DNA of 39,320 bases, from NCBI GenBank assembly GCA_029009115.1, contig JAQXJU010000001.1, positions 1-39,320 of the forward strand, written 5' to 3'. The stretch comes from Bacteroidales bacterium. GTDB lineage: Bacteria; Bacteroidota; Bacteroidia; Bacteroidales; UBA932. This document shows positions 18,921-27,915 of this stretch, in pieces; positions within the stretch are counted from its first letter, which is position 1; the number at the start of each line of letters is the position of its first letter. The notes beneath the pieces are model-generated. The model did not search any database. It worked only from the letters and a program-made list of their open reading frames with translations, and had not been told where the DNA came from. The translations under genes and the position numbers were made by a program.

Positions 18921-20231
18921 CTACAGCTCGGGAAGGATGTTTTCCATATGAGTGCCACGGCTTCCTTTCAGCAGCACAAGTGCATTTTCTATCGGATTCT
19001 CCCTCAGGTAGCAGGCCAGTGCTTCGGAGTTTGGGAACAGGAGGGCGTCGGGTCTTGAACCGCACACTGAGGCTGCCTTCGAGAATTCTTCGCCCACAAG
19101 GTAAATCCTTACCTCAGAAGGGACTGCCTCAATGACCTTGATGTGCTCTTCGAGCGAGGCTTCTCCCAGTTCGCGCATATCTCCGAGCAAGGCGAACTTT
19201 TCGGGAGCAACTGCACTGGCAAAATTCTCAAGGGCAGCTGCCATACTTGAGGGGTTGGCATTGTAGGCATCCACAATCACCGTATTCCTCGCGGTATGAA
19301 GCATCTGCGAACGGTTGTTCGAAGGCACATAGGCCTCGATTGCGCGTATGACATCTTCTTCGCTCACACCGAACGCCTTTCCGACTGCAATGGCGGCAAG
19401 TACGTTAGTGGCATTGTACGAACCGGCAAGACGGGTAGAAATTACCCGGCCCGAGAGTTTCATCCTCAGGAAGGGTTCCTCGGGACTTAAGGGGATTATC
19501 TCTGCTCCCTGGGTCTTGAGTCCGTAAGGCCTGATATCCCCAAGCTGGCGTTCCGAGGCCATCGCGCAGAGGCAGGGATCGTCAGCATTCAAAAAGACAA
19601 AGCCTCCGGGCACCTGGGCGAGATAATCGTAAAGTGCACCCTTGGCAGCCTTGACGCCTTCAAAACTGCCGAATCCGAGCAGGTGTGCCCTTCCGACATT
19701 GGTAATCAGGCCACAGTCGGGACGGCTCACCGAAACAAGCCGGCTTATGTCATCAGGGTGGCTGGCGCCCATCTCTATGACGGCTATTTCGGTGTCAGGG
19801 CTTATTGAGAGAAGACTCAGAGGTACTCCTATGTCGTTGTTTAGATTGCCCTTGGTGGCGCATACCCTGTAGCGGGTCGAAAGGACCTCGCGTATGAGTT
19901 CTTTGGTGGTTGTCTTCCCGTTGGTCCCGGTGAGTCCTATTACCGGAAGGCGACGCGAGGGCGATACGTGCTCCCTGTGCCAGGTTGCAAGTTCGCAAAG
20001 AGTAGCGAAAGAGTCCTCGACCCTGATTCGTCCGGGGACGTCGGGGCAGAGGTCGGAGTCGGTTACCACCCAGGATGCACCGCATTCAAGTGCCTTTGCG
20101 GCATAGGCATTGCCATCGAAATTCTCTCCCTTGAGCGCGAAGAAGATTTCTCCGCCATTGAGGGTCCTGGTGTCGGTGCTGATTCGGCAGCCGCAATCCA
20201 GATACTTCTGGTATAATTCCTCTATTTTCAT
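18921..20231 (-). CDS. murF: UDP-MurNAc-tripeptide--D-Ala-D-Ala ligase
   Basis: MurF adds the D-Ala-D-Ala dipeptide to the cytoplasmic peptidoglycan precursor using ATP. The 436-residue protein has the N-terminal substrate-binding domain with [16 protein letters not shown], the Mur-ligase P-loop GTNGKTT at 102-108, the central-domain [10 protein letters not shown] and [12 protein letters not shown] motifs, and the C-terminal [11 protein letters not shown] segment followed by LLGDMRELG. These features are specific to MurF among the Mur ligases. The ATG overlaps the dut stop (ATGA), so it ends a tgt-lptF/G-dut-murF operon. Confidence 0.96.
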   Translation of the reverse strand: MKIEELYQKYLDCGCRISTDTRTLNGGEIFFALKGENFDGNAYAAKALECGASWVVTDSDLCPDVPGRIRVEDSFATLCELATWHREHVSPSRRLPVIGLTGTNGKTTTKELIREVLSTRYRVCATKGNLNNDIGVPLSLLSISPDTEIAVIEMGASHPDDISRLVSVSRPDCGLITNVGRAHLLGFGSFEGVKAAKGALYDYLAQVPGGFVFLNADDPCLCAMASERQLGDIRPYGLKTQGAEIIPLSPEEPFLRMKLSGRVISTRLAGSYNATNVLAAIAVGKAFGVSEEDVIRAIEAYVPSNNRSQMLHTARNTVIVDAYNANPSSMAAALENFASAVAPEKFALLGDMRELGEASLEEHIKVIEAVPSEVRIYLVGEEFSKAASVCGSRPDALLFPNSEALACYLRENPIENALVLLKGSRGTHMENILPEL

Positions 20232-20662
20232 TTTGTTCCGGTGCTCCCGAAGCCTCCTTCACCACGCTGCGAATCGCTGAGACTCGCGGCTTCTTCCCAC
20301 TCTATCTGTTCGTGACGGGCGAGGACAATCTGAGCTATCCTCTCTCCGGGTTCGACGGTGAAAGGCTCGTCGGAGATGTTCACGAGAATAACCTTAAGTT
20401 CTCCACGGTAGTCGGCATCTATTGTGCCGGGAGAATTGAGTACCGTCACTCCTTTCTTGGCGGCAAGCCCGCTGCGGGGGCGCACCTGAACCTCGAATCC
20501 GGCAGGAATTTCAAGATACAGGCCGGTGGGAACAATTGCCCTGTGGAGAGGCCCGAGAACAACGGGGGCATCGATATCGGCGCGTACGTCCATCCCGGCA
20601 GAGAGGGCTGTAGCATACTCGGGCAGGGGATTTCCGCTTTTGTTCAATACTTTGACTGTCAT
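20228..20662 (-). CDS. dut: dUTP diphosphatase
   Basis: Trimeric dUTPase converting dUTP to dUMP and pyrophosphate, which keeps uracil out of DNA and feeds thymidylate synthesis. All five conserved motifs are visible in 144 residues: [21 protein letters not shown], a [13 protein letters not shown] segment with the catalytic Asp, GERIAQIVL, and the glycine-rich C-terminal [10 protein letters not shown] that closes over the substrate. Six bases separate it from the upstream permease gene, and it overlaps murF by four. Confidence 0.97.
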   Translation of the reverse strand: MTVKVLNKSGNPLPEYATALSAGMDVRADIDAPVVLGPLHRAIVPTGLYLEIPAGFEVQVRPRSGLAAKKGVTVLNSPGTIDADYRGELKVILVNISDEPFTVEPGERIAQIVLARHEQIEWEEAASLSDSQRGEGGFGSTGTK

Positions 20663-20668
20663 ATGAGC

Positions 20669-21760
20669 TTATTTTGGAGCTAACTTGTAAAGCACTATGG
20701 CTATTATCGAGAACAGCAGGTTCGGAAGCCACAGGGCTATCGAAGGAGGCAGGGCTCCCGTAAACACGAACATCTGGCTGAAGCGCAGGAAAAGAATGTA
20801 AGAGAAGGCCAGAGCAATTCCCAGACCTATGTTCCAGCCTATGCCTCCCCGGCGCTTGCGCGAAGACAGAGCCACGCCCATAATCGTAAGGATGAAGGCC
20901 GAGAATGGCAGGGCTAGCCTTGTGTGTTTCTCAATCTGGGCATAAATCACATTGGCATCGCCACGCATCTTCTGAGTCTCGATGAGAGCTTCGAGGTCCT
21001 TCTCCGAAAGGGTCTGCACAGTCTTGTCGTTGCGGTAGAAATCATCAACGGTAAGAGCTATTGTCGTATCGGTCTGCCTGCCGCTGCGGATACGATCCTC
21101 AAGCCCCTCGCCGTAATCTCTTATGAAGTAATTCTTGAGTTTCCAGCAGGCAGCGGTGCTGTCCCAGACCGCCGACTCGGCAGAGAGTTTGCTGACAAGC
21201 TTGTTGTCCTGAATCTCTTCGAGAGTAAAACGATATGCGGTATTGTTCCAGGAACTGTACGATTCGACAAACACGAACTGGCCCGGGGCAATCTGATAGT
21301 GGATATTCCTGCGCCTGAAATTGCTGCGGTGGCTTACGTATTTGTCTTCGAACTTGAGCCTGGTCTGGTTGGACTGCGGAATCACATACAGGTTCAGGGC
21401 AAGGGACAGTGCAGCAATCAGGGTCGCGGCAACGAGATACGGGACCAGCATCCGCTTGTAACTGACTCCTGCAGAAAGAATTGCAATTATTTCAGAATTA
21501 GCGGCCAGTCTGGACGTGAAGAATATTACCGTAATGAACACGAACAGGGGGCTGAACATATTCACGAAGTACGGGATAAAGTTCAGGTAGTAGTTGAACA
21601 CTATCTCCTTCAGTGGGGCCTCGTTCGCCACGAAATCGTCAATCTTCTCCGAGATGTCGAATATGATTACGATGCCGATGATCAGCAGTAAGGCCACGAA
21701 GAACGTCATTATGAACTTCGTGAACAGATACAGGTCGAGTTTCTTGGGGGCAAGATTCAT
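20669..21760 (-). CDS. LptF/LptG-family permease (YjgP/YjgQ)
   Basis: Inner-membrane permease of the LPS-export ABC transporter LptB2FG. The 363-residue protein shows the family layout: three transmembrane helices in the first ~120 residues (starting LDLYLFTKFIMTFFVALLLI), a large periplasmic beta-jellyroll domain (about 130-270), and three C-terminal helices beginning near LALPFSAFILTIMGVALSS. The coupling segment SAGVSYKRMLVPYL is present. Whether it is the F or the G subunit cannot be decided here, since Bacteroidetes often encode the partner elsewhere. It abuts the tgt stop with no intervening base. Confidence 0.92.
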   Translation of the reverse strand: MNLAPKKLDLYLFTKFIMTFFVALLLIIGIVIIFDISEKIDDFVANEAPLKEIVFNYYLNFIPYFVNMFSPLFVFITVIFFTSRLAANSEIIAILSAGVSYKRMLVPYLVAATLIAALSLALNLYVIPQSNQTRLKFEDKYVSHRSNFRRRNIHYQIAPGQFVFVESYSSWNNTAYRFTLEEIQDNKLVSKLSAESAVWDSTAACWKLKNYFIRDYGEGLEDRIRSGRQTDTTIALTVDDFYRNDKTVQTLSEKDLEALIETQKMRGDANVIYAQIEKHTRLALPFSAFILTIMGVALSSRKRRGGIGWNIGLGIALAFSYILFLRFSQMFVFTGALPPSIALWLPNLLFSIIAIVLYKLAPK

Positions 21761-22906
21761 CTACAGTCTGGTTTTCAGTGTATCGGCGACCGAATTCTTC
21801 CAGGCCACGAAATCTCCGGCCTCGATGTGCTGGCGGGCAACTCTCACGAGGTCGAGGTAGAAAGCCAGGTTGTGCTCGCTGGCAATCATCGCGGCGAACA
21901 TTTCTCCGGCAATGAAAAGATGCCGCAGATAGGCTCTCGAATAAGCGTGATCGACGAAAGAGGTCCCGCAAGGGTCAAGCTCCGAAAAGTCTTTTTCCCA
22001 CTTGGCGTTGCGCATATTCATCACACCCCTCCAGGTAAAGAGCATCCCGTTGCGGCCGTTTCGTGTAGGCATAACGCAGTCGAACATATCTACACCCCTC
22101 TCTATTCCCTCGAGTATGTTCCAGGGAGTGCCGACCCCCATCAGGTAACGGGGCTTGTCGAGGGGAAGCAGGGGTGAGGTGACTTCGAGCATCTCGTACA
22201 TCTTCTCGGTGGGCTCCCCTACAGCCAGTCCTCCTATGGCGTAGCCTCCGACTGCCGGGTTGTCCCCGACAAGATTGAGGGCGTGGTCAACGGCACGTTT
22301 GCGCAGTTCGGGGTAAACGCATCCCTGAATGATGGGGAACATAGTCTGAGAATACCCGTACAGGGGCTCGGTCTCGCAGAAACGTCTGTAATACCTTTCG
22401 AGCCATCCCTGGGTGAGTTTCAAAGACCTGGCGGCATATTGCTGGTCGGCGTCGCCCGGGCAGCACTCGTCAAGGGCCATCATTATGTCCGCGCCTATAA
22501 TACGCTGGGTATCAACGTTATTCTCGGGAGTGAACATATGCCGGGATCCGTCGATATGAGACTGAAAACGGCAGCCTTCTTCCGTTATCTTGCGGATTTT
22601 GGTAAGTGAGAACACCTGAAATCCTCCGCTGTCGGTCAGAATGGGCCTGTCCCAGTTCTCGAACTTGTGCAGACCTCCGGCAGCCCTGAGTGCATCAAGA
22701 CCGGGGCGCAGATACAAATGATATGTATTGCCGAGAATAATCTGGGCACCTATGTCCTGCTTCAGGTCGCGATGATACACACCCTTTACGGAACCGACGG
22801 TTCCGACAGGCATAAAGATAGGAGTAAGTATGTCACCGTGGTCGGTGTGAATGACACCGCTGCGTGCGTATGACTGCGGGCAACTATGTTCAAGCGTAAA
22901 ATTCAT
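21761..22906 (-). CDS. tgt: tRNA-guanine transglycosylase
   Basis: Exchanges guanine for preQ1 at the wobble position of GUN-anticodon tRNAs, an early step to queuosine. The 381-residue sequence has the catalytic TDSGGFQVFSL region, DECCPGD, GGYAIGGLAVGEP and CVMPTRNGRNG, which includes the family nucleophile region. The usual zinc-binding C-x-C-x2-C cluster is missing: the corresponding stretch reads DPCGTSFVDHAYSRAYLRHLF, with one Cys, followed by the normal HNL. Bacteroides Tgt sequences I recall share this loss, so it looks like a lineage trait rather than a defect. It is the first gene of the tgt-lptF/G-dut-murF operon. A TACCTTTG box ends four bases before its ATG. Confidence 0.96.
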   Translation of the reverse strand: MNFTLEHSCPQSYARSGVIHTDHGDILTPIFMPVGTVGSVKGVYHRDLKQDIGAQIILGNTYHLYLRPGLDALRAAGGLHKFENWDRPILTDSGGFQVFSLTKIRKITEEGCRFQSHIDGSRHMFTPENNVDTQRIIGADIMMALDECCPGDADQQYAARSLKLTQGWLERYYRRFCETEPLYGYSQTMFPIIQGCVYPELRKRAVDHALNLVGDNPAVGGYAIGGLAVGEPTEKMYEMLEVTSPLLPLDKPRYLMGVGTPWNILEGIERGVDMFDCVMPTRNGRNGMLFTWRGVMNMRNAKWEKDFSELDPCGTSFVDHAYSRAYLRHLFIAGEMFAAMIASEHNLAFYLDLVRVARQHIEAGDFVAWKNSVADTLKTRL

Positions 22907-22910
22907 CCTT

Positions 22911-22918
22911 CAAAGGTA
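22911..22918 (-). promoter_or_regulatory. -7 box for the tgt operon
   Basis: TACCTTTG on the minus strand matches TAnnTTTG exactly and ends four bases before the tgt ATG. No clear -33 TTTG is seen. The position implies an mRNA with almost no 5' leader. Confidence 0.5.
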
Positions 22919-22940
22919 ATGAATTTTGCAGGAAAACTCG

Positions 22941-22948
22941 TATTTTTG
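22941..22948 (+). promoter_or_regulatory. -7 box for the MFS transporter gene
   Basis: TATTTTTG matches the Bacteroidetes -7 consensus exactly and lies 21 bases before the ATG at 22970. It is back to back with the tgt box in the 63-base divergent intergenic region. A -33 TTTG at ideal spacing is absent. Confidence 0.55.
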
Positions 22949-22969
22949 CCCAATTAAACCACATTTGAA

Positions 22970-24253
22970 ATGAACAATAAGAACATCTCCTTGCGCCTGA
23001 TTGTAATGAACTTCCTCGAGTTCGCAATCTGGGGCGCATACCTGACCTCAATGGGGAGTTTCCTTGCCAAATCAGGATTCGGCTCTGAGATCTGGCTTTT
23101 CTACGCAACCCAGGGATTCGCATCCATCTTTATGCCGGCTCTTATGGGCATAGTGGCGGACAAGTGGATTCAGGCACAGAAGGTTCTCTCACTTTGTCAG
23201 GCTGTCGCAGGAGTGGCAATGCTCGGGGCGGGCCTGTATGCGATGAAGGTTGGAGCAGGCCTCAACTTCGGCGTCTTCTATACTCTTTATGCCATAAGCG
23301 TGGCCTTCTTCATGCCGACCATAGCCATATCCAACTCTGTGGCTTACAATGCCCTTGAAGTATCTGGGAAAGACCCTGTCAAGGACTTCCCTCCAATCAG
23401 GGTCTTCGGCACCGTAGGCTTCATCTGTACAATGCTCTTCGTCAATTTCATGAAGGGTTCCGACGGTCTGCAGTTCCAGCACAGCTACAACCAGTTCATT
23501 GTTTCCGGAGTGCTCGGGCTCTGCCTGGCTGTATATGCGCTGACCCTTCCCCAGTGCCCCTGCAAGCCCAAGGCCGAGGGGCACCAGAGCTTTGCTGAAG
23601 CTACCGGTCTTTCAGCATTCAAGCTCTTCAAGGAAGGTCAGTTTGCCCTGTTCTTCATCTTCTCTATGCTACTCGGGGCCTCGCTCCAGATTACGAACGG
23701 CTACGCCAATACCTTCATTACTTCCTTCAAGGACAACCCCGTGTTTGCCGACAGCTGGGGAGCCAACAATGCCAACGCCCTTATTTCAATCAGCCAGATT
23801 TCCGAAACCCTTTGCATACTGCTGATTCCCTTCTTCATGAAGAGATTCGGCATCAAGAACGTAATGCTCATAGCAATGTTCGCCTGGGTATTCCGCTTCG
23901 GATTCTTCGGTTTGGGAAATCCCGGCAACGGAGTATGGCTCTTCGTTCTGAGCTGCATAGTCTATGGTGTGGCCTTCGACTTCTTCAATATCTCCGGCTC
24001 GCTTTATGTCAACGAGAATGTCGATAAGAGCCTGCGCTCTTCCGCCCAGGGCTTGTTCATGCTGATGACAAACGGACTTGGAGCTTCTATCGGGACCTGG
24101 GTAGCCGGGCTGATAGTCAACCATTTCGTTTATAACGCAGCAGAACCTTCCTGGAGCACTGCCTGGTATGTCTTTGCCGGATATGCTCTTGTAGTGGGTG
24201 TTCTCTTCGCAATCCTGTTCAAGGATCCCAGAAAAGCAGCCCGCAAGGCCTAA
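22970..24253 (+). CDS. Nucleoside:H+ symporter-like MFS transporter
   Basis: A 427-residue, 12-helix inner-membrane transporter. The opening LRLIVMNFLEFAIWGAYLTS and the segment FGTVGFICTMLFVNF match the nucleoside:H+ symporter branch of the MFS (NupG/XapB-like, Nuc_H_symport), which is common in Bacteroidetes. The likely substrate is a nucleoside, by family inference only. It is transcribed alone from its own promoter, divergent from tgt. Its stop overlaps the stop of the convergent DUF4906-like gene by four bases. Confidence 0.87.
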   Translation: MNNKNISLRLIVMNFLEFAIWGAYLTSMGSFLAKSGFGSEIWLFYATQGFASIFMPALMGIVADKWIQAQKVLSLCQAVAGVAMLGAGLYAMKVGAGLNFGVFYTLYAISVAFFMPTIAISNSVAYNALEVSGKDPVKDFPPIRVFGTVGFICTMLFVNFMKGSDGLQFQHSYNQFIVSGVLGLCLAVYALTLPQCPCKPKAEGHQSFAEATGLSAFKLFKEGQFALFFIFSMLLGASLQITNGYANTFITSFKDNPVFADSWGANNANALISISQISETLCILLIPFFMKRFGIKNVMLIAMFAWVFRFGFFGLGNPGNGVWLFVLSCIVYGVAFDFFNISGSLYVNENVDKSLRSSAQGLFMLMTNGLGASIGTWVAGLIVNHFVYNAAEPSWSTAWYVFAGYALVVGVLFAILFKDPRKAARKA

Positions 24254-27144
24254 TACTCTACGAAAGATCCCAAGTGGGGTTCCACCAGCAGGTTATCCAG
24301 ACCTCGGTGGGACTCCACTTCCTGTATGGAAGCAACAGAGAACTGTCTGTAAATCCTGTAGTATCCGTTCTTTCCCCTGACAAAGTCCTCGGAAGAATAT
24401 TCCGGGATTGAGGCATAGCCTTCTCTATTGAGAATCAGGAAATCCTTCTCTTCCCCTCCCGCAACGAAACTGAAACGGTTGAAAAGCCCCTTTACACCAA
24501 GTCCGTCAATGACAGAGCAGCAAACGTCAACGCTACCGGTTGTCAGAGGATTGTTCAGCGTGAAACAGCAGGTATTGTCCTGGGCCCTCCCAGGGACCTT
24601 CATGAATGTATCGATGTAGCTGTCTCCCTCATAGGGAGTTGCGGCGGAGCGAATACGAATCTGGGGAAAATTGTCATTCCAAAGATCCTCGAAGGAATGC
24701 GAAGCGAATTCACAGAAAGGCACGAAAGAATACAACAGGTCGTAGCCGCTGAAGTCCACCTGAACTCCTACCGTCATATACAGGGATATATCCAGTGAAT
24801 AGTAACCCTTGATGGTCCGTCCGCTATGGGCATTGCTGATGCTTCCCTCCAGAAGGAAGGAGCCGCATACCGGAAAGGACTGTGAGTCCGGGGTGGAGAA
24901 ATGAATCGTTGCTCCGCTAACCGAAGCGAGTAGATGTCTCTCCGACGAGGTCTTCATCGACAGGGAAGGAGCCTCGCCCGCTGCCGGGTCGAAGGAGGCA
25001 TCATAGACAGTCCACGACGCTCCCCCGTAAGGCAGGAGATTGCCTCCGCTTCCGAATGGAATGGCGGCAGTATTGCATCGCTTGGTCCCTGGAGCAATCT
25101 GACAGTTCAGAATCTCTCCGAGATAACGCTGGGACGGGAAGGCTGGAGTAACTGTGAGGGGCACGTCCGTAATGGAATACACCGCATCGAAAGAATCGTT
25201 CTTGAGTCTTATGACCCCGTCAAAATTGCGGTCTGCAGAGGCTTCCAGCCCCCACATATTGAATACGGCCACATTCCCATCGCGACATATTTCGGGGCAG
25301 GAATTGACATCGTCAACAAGAGACATACCCCAGTTGGGAGTCAGGTCAAGTTCCGAGAAATCACTGTCGCTCTGGCCCTTCCACTCCCATAGTATATTTC
25401 CTGCATACAGATCGGCAAAATCGGTGAATCGTTCATATTCGTCCGGGGTTCCGCCCTGAGAGCGTATCAGTTCATCGGGCTTGGCAAAGGTATCGAGACT
25501 GATAGCCTCCCCGTCGGGGCCTGACAGGCAGAGATAAACCTCATAATCCGTTCCAGCCTCGTTCAGCACAATGTCTTCCATCTTATACGGAGCTACCCTT
25601 GTGGGGGCCAGATAGACCTCGGTCTCAAGAGTTGACTGTTTCAGATGCACCGTACAACTGCCTGAACCAGATGCGTTTAGCGAATGAAAGTACACGCTTT
25701 TTGCCGAAGGGACGTAGTAGAACATGGTCTTTGAGGGGGAATGGTAGAAGCTTTTTGAGCCCGACTCTCCCACAGACAACTGCGAACTCCCTACCGAGAA
25801 AGTCACCGGTGAGGAGGACGACGCCGTAGGGAAATTGAAGCAGCCCCATTCTCCGGCATAAGTCGTTCTCCTGAGACTGTAGGAGTTGAAAGTTCCCGGG
25901 ATATAGGCCACCTTCACGGTCAGGGTATCTCTCTTGCGGCCATCCCAGCTCGAGAGGATAATCCTTGCTTCGGGTGCCTCCGTTCCTACATATGAGGTAG
26001 ATACGCTCAAAAGACCATCTCGGAGCGAGTAGTCCAGTCCCGCCGCTTCCTTCTCATCCGGGTCACAGATCAGTGAATAAGCGACCTCACCCGGAGCTAT
26101 GTCACCGGACTCTATAATGACTTCGCAGGTGCTGGGAGTTCCTCCCTGCCATACGACAAGTTCGTCCGAAGCGAAAGCGAGGGTTCTGGAGTCATTCAGG
26201 CCGCTCACCTCAACCTTCCACGAAGGATTCAAGGTGCCGTCGTCAGTGATGCTCAGCTTGATAATGGAAGAAGTATTCCTCACTACATCAAAGTTGCTGC
26301 AGTTGTCCTTCCCGAGATAAATCCTGTAAGTCAGCGCCCCGCTTGCTCCAGCAGTCTCCCACTCTCCGTAAAGCTCGATGTACGAGCATCTTTGGGCGGC
26401 ATCTCCTATGCTGGAGGGCAGTTTGAGCGAAGCATCGGCATTGCCCGGTAGCAAAGTCCCCTGACAGTTCTCAAGAAGGTAGAAAGATGCTGCTGCTCCG
26501 CCTGCAAGCACGTCGCAGTCGGCAGAGGATGAACTGTCGCCCTCGGAAATGTTCAGAGGAGTGCTGCCCTCAGAGAAAGGAGTTACATCCAGGGCCGTAT
26601 TGTGCAGGGAGGCTTTGAGTATCTTGAAGCGGCTCTGCACCAGCTTGGAGTCTATGCTGATGGAGTACTTGGCTACCAGTCTGTCCAGGAGCACGGATAT
26701 TCTTGACCCCGAGGACCCGGGGACGATGACAAGAGGTTTTGAAGAAACCATAGGGACCGCCCTCATACCCGAGCCTGACATTCCGGGAAAGGACAGTCTC
26801 ATATCGCCTATCTCACTCTCCAAAGCCGGAGGAGTACACTTTCCGGTATTTGCCAGGGAATAAAGGGTATAAGTCCGCCCCGATTCAAGAGTCAGGGAAA
26901 GGCTCGGCTCCTCGGCATAACAGGACTCATACAGAAGGCCTTCGCAATAGGCAAAGACGCTGAAATCAGCAATTTCCACTTCGTCCCAGCCAAAAGCGCT
27001 GCGTGACTGCTCCTGCGATGCCGATGCCTGAATCTGCACCTGCACAGGATCAGGGGCGGTACCCTCGTCAATGAATGGCTGCCCGAGCGGCGAGCAGGAT
27101 GCCAGCAGCAGTATTGTGCAGCAGGCCAATATTTGTTTTCTCAT
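24250..27144 (-). CDS. Large DUF4906-like fimbria-associated lipoprotein
   Basis: A 964-residue surface lipoprotein. The signal peptide ends in the lipobox LLASC. Residues ~30-330 resemble a fimbrillin-type N-terminal region (FSVFAYCEGLLYES, then a TYTLYSLANTG strand), including YGEW followed by TYRIYLGKDNCSNFDVVRN, a pattern I associate with DUF4906 proteins encoded beside Mfa1-type fimbriae. The middle (~335-430) looks like Ig-like or BACON-like beta domains, and the C-terminal half is beta-rich without a recognised domain. As the last gene of ssb-fimbrillin-anchor, it is likely a fimbrial tip or accessory adhesin; this is an inference from position and size. The ATG overlaps the upstream stop by one base. 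Confidence 0.8.
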   Translation of the reverse strand: MRKQILACCTILLLASCSPLGQPFIDEGTAPDPVQVQIQASASQEQSRSAFGWDEVEIADFSVFAYCEGLLYESCYAEEPSLSLTLESGRTYTLYSLANTGKCTPPALESEIGDMRLSFPGMSGSGMRAVPMVSSKPLVIVPGSSGSRISVLLDRLVAKYSISIDSKLVQSRFKILKASLHNTALDVTPFSEGSTPLNISEGDSSSSADCDVLAGGAAASFYLLENCQGTLLPGNADASLKLPSSIGDAAQRCSYIELYGEWETAGASGALTYRIYLGKDNCSNFDVVRNTSSIIKLSITDDGTLNPSWKVEVSGLNDSRTLAFASDELVVWQGGTPSTCEVIIESGDIAPGEVAYSLICDPDEKEAAGLDYSLRDGLLSVSTSYVGTEAPEARIILSSWDGRKRDTLTVKVAYIPGTFNSYSLRRTTYAGEWGCFNFPTASSSSPVTFSVGSSQLSVGESGSKSFYHSPSKTMFYYVPSAKSVYFHSLNASGSGSCTVHLKQSTLETEVYLAPTRVAPYKMEDIVLNEAGTDYEVYLCLSGPDGEAISLDTFAKPDELIRSQGGTPDEYERFTDFADLYAGNILWEWKGQSDSDFSELDLTPNWGMSLVDDVNSCPEICRDGNVAVFNMWGLEASADRNFDGVIRLKNDSFDAVYSITDVPLTVTPAFPSQRYLGEILNCQIAPGTKRCNTAAIPFGSGGNLLPYGGASWTVYDASFDPAAGEAPSLSMKTSSERHLLASVSGATIHFSTPDSQSFPVCGSFLLEGSISNAHSGRTIKGYYSLDISLYMTVGVQVDFSGYDLLYSFVPFCEFASHSFEDLWNDNFPQIRIRSAATPYEGDSYIDTFMKVPGRAQDNTCCFTLNNPLTTGSVDVCCSVIDGLGVKGLFNRFSFVAGGEEKDFLILNREGYASIPEYSSEDFVRGKNGYYRIYRQFSVASIQEVESHRGLDNLLVEPHLGSFVEY

Positions 27145-27914
27145 CAGATTGTAATTGATATTGAATCTCCTTCCTGCCAGTCTGCCACACTGACACTTAC
27201 TCCGGCCCGGGCATAATCTATTTCAAGATAGATGTCGTCAAGATCCTCTGCAGTCCAGTCGAATCCCGACTTGTCGAGGTATTCTCCCAAAGGGAAGGAA
27301 AAGGCTTCATAAGACTCAAAGCTTTCTCTGGGCTGGAATTCCAGCATCATCCGGGTATCCGTCTGCCTCGGGACACATATTCTGTGATAGCTCCCTATGA
27401 CGGGGAGGAAAGACACCTCGAAAGGGCCTTCGACAGGTTGCAGAGTAGTAAGGTCAAGCCCGCACACATCGCTTTTGAGACGCACCAGATAGGGGCTTGC
27501 CTCACCGTTCTGAACCCGTACATTCAAATGAATATAGGAGAACTGCTTGTGCAGGCGGGCCGTCACCGAAATTGCTTCGCATCTGGTATCCAGTCTCCCT
27601 GTCCATGCATAAATCTCATCCATCTGATGTCCGTTCGATACGGTAAGGCTGCTTCCCCTTGTCTGAGTCTCCCTCTGTCCGTCGCACAGCGTCAGGACAG
27701 GAAAGCCCTTAGGTATCCTGATAAAAAAGGATGAAATGCTGTCGCGGCGCCACAGGGTGTCTCTGACCGTCAGAGAAGAATCCCATATCATAAGCAGACT
27801 GTGAGCTTCCTGACCTCCAATCACTTTCAACTCCACATCGCAGGGGCAATCTGTCCTGTCTTCTTTTACAGAGCAGGAAAAGAGCACTGCTGACAGCGCG
27901 AGCAGCATTTTCAT
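27144..27914 (-). CDS. Mfa2/FimB-family fimbrial anchor lipoprotein
   Basis: Matches the FimB/Mfa2 family, which anchors Bacteroidales fimbriae to the outer membrane and limits their length. The signal peptide ends in the lipobox LFSC. It is followed by the family-typical ED-RTDCPCDVELKV near the mature N-terminus and a C-terminal domain ending in strands DDIYLEIDYARAGVSVSVADW. The start at 27914 begins one base after the fimbrillin stop and gives a compact signal peptide. ATG at 27929 is in frame and would overlap the fimbrillin gene by 14 bases. It sits between the major fimbrillin and the large DUF4906-like gene, as expected for an anchor. Confidence 0.87.
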   Translation of the reverse strand: MKMLLALSAVLFSCSVKEDRTDCPCDVELKVIGGQEAHSLLMIWDSSLTVRDTLWRRDSISSFFIRIPKGFPVLTLCDGQRETQTRGSSLTVSNGHQMDEIYAWTGRLDTRCEAISVTARLHKQFSYIHLNVRVQNGEASPYLVRLKSDVCGLDLTTLQPVEGPFEVSFLPVIGSYHRICVPRQTDTRMMLEFQPRESFESYEAFSFPLGEYLDKSGFDWTAEDLDDIYLEIDYARAGVSVSVADWQEGDSISITI

Positions 27915-27915
27915 C

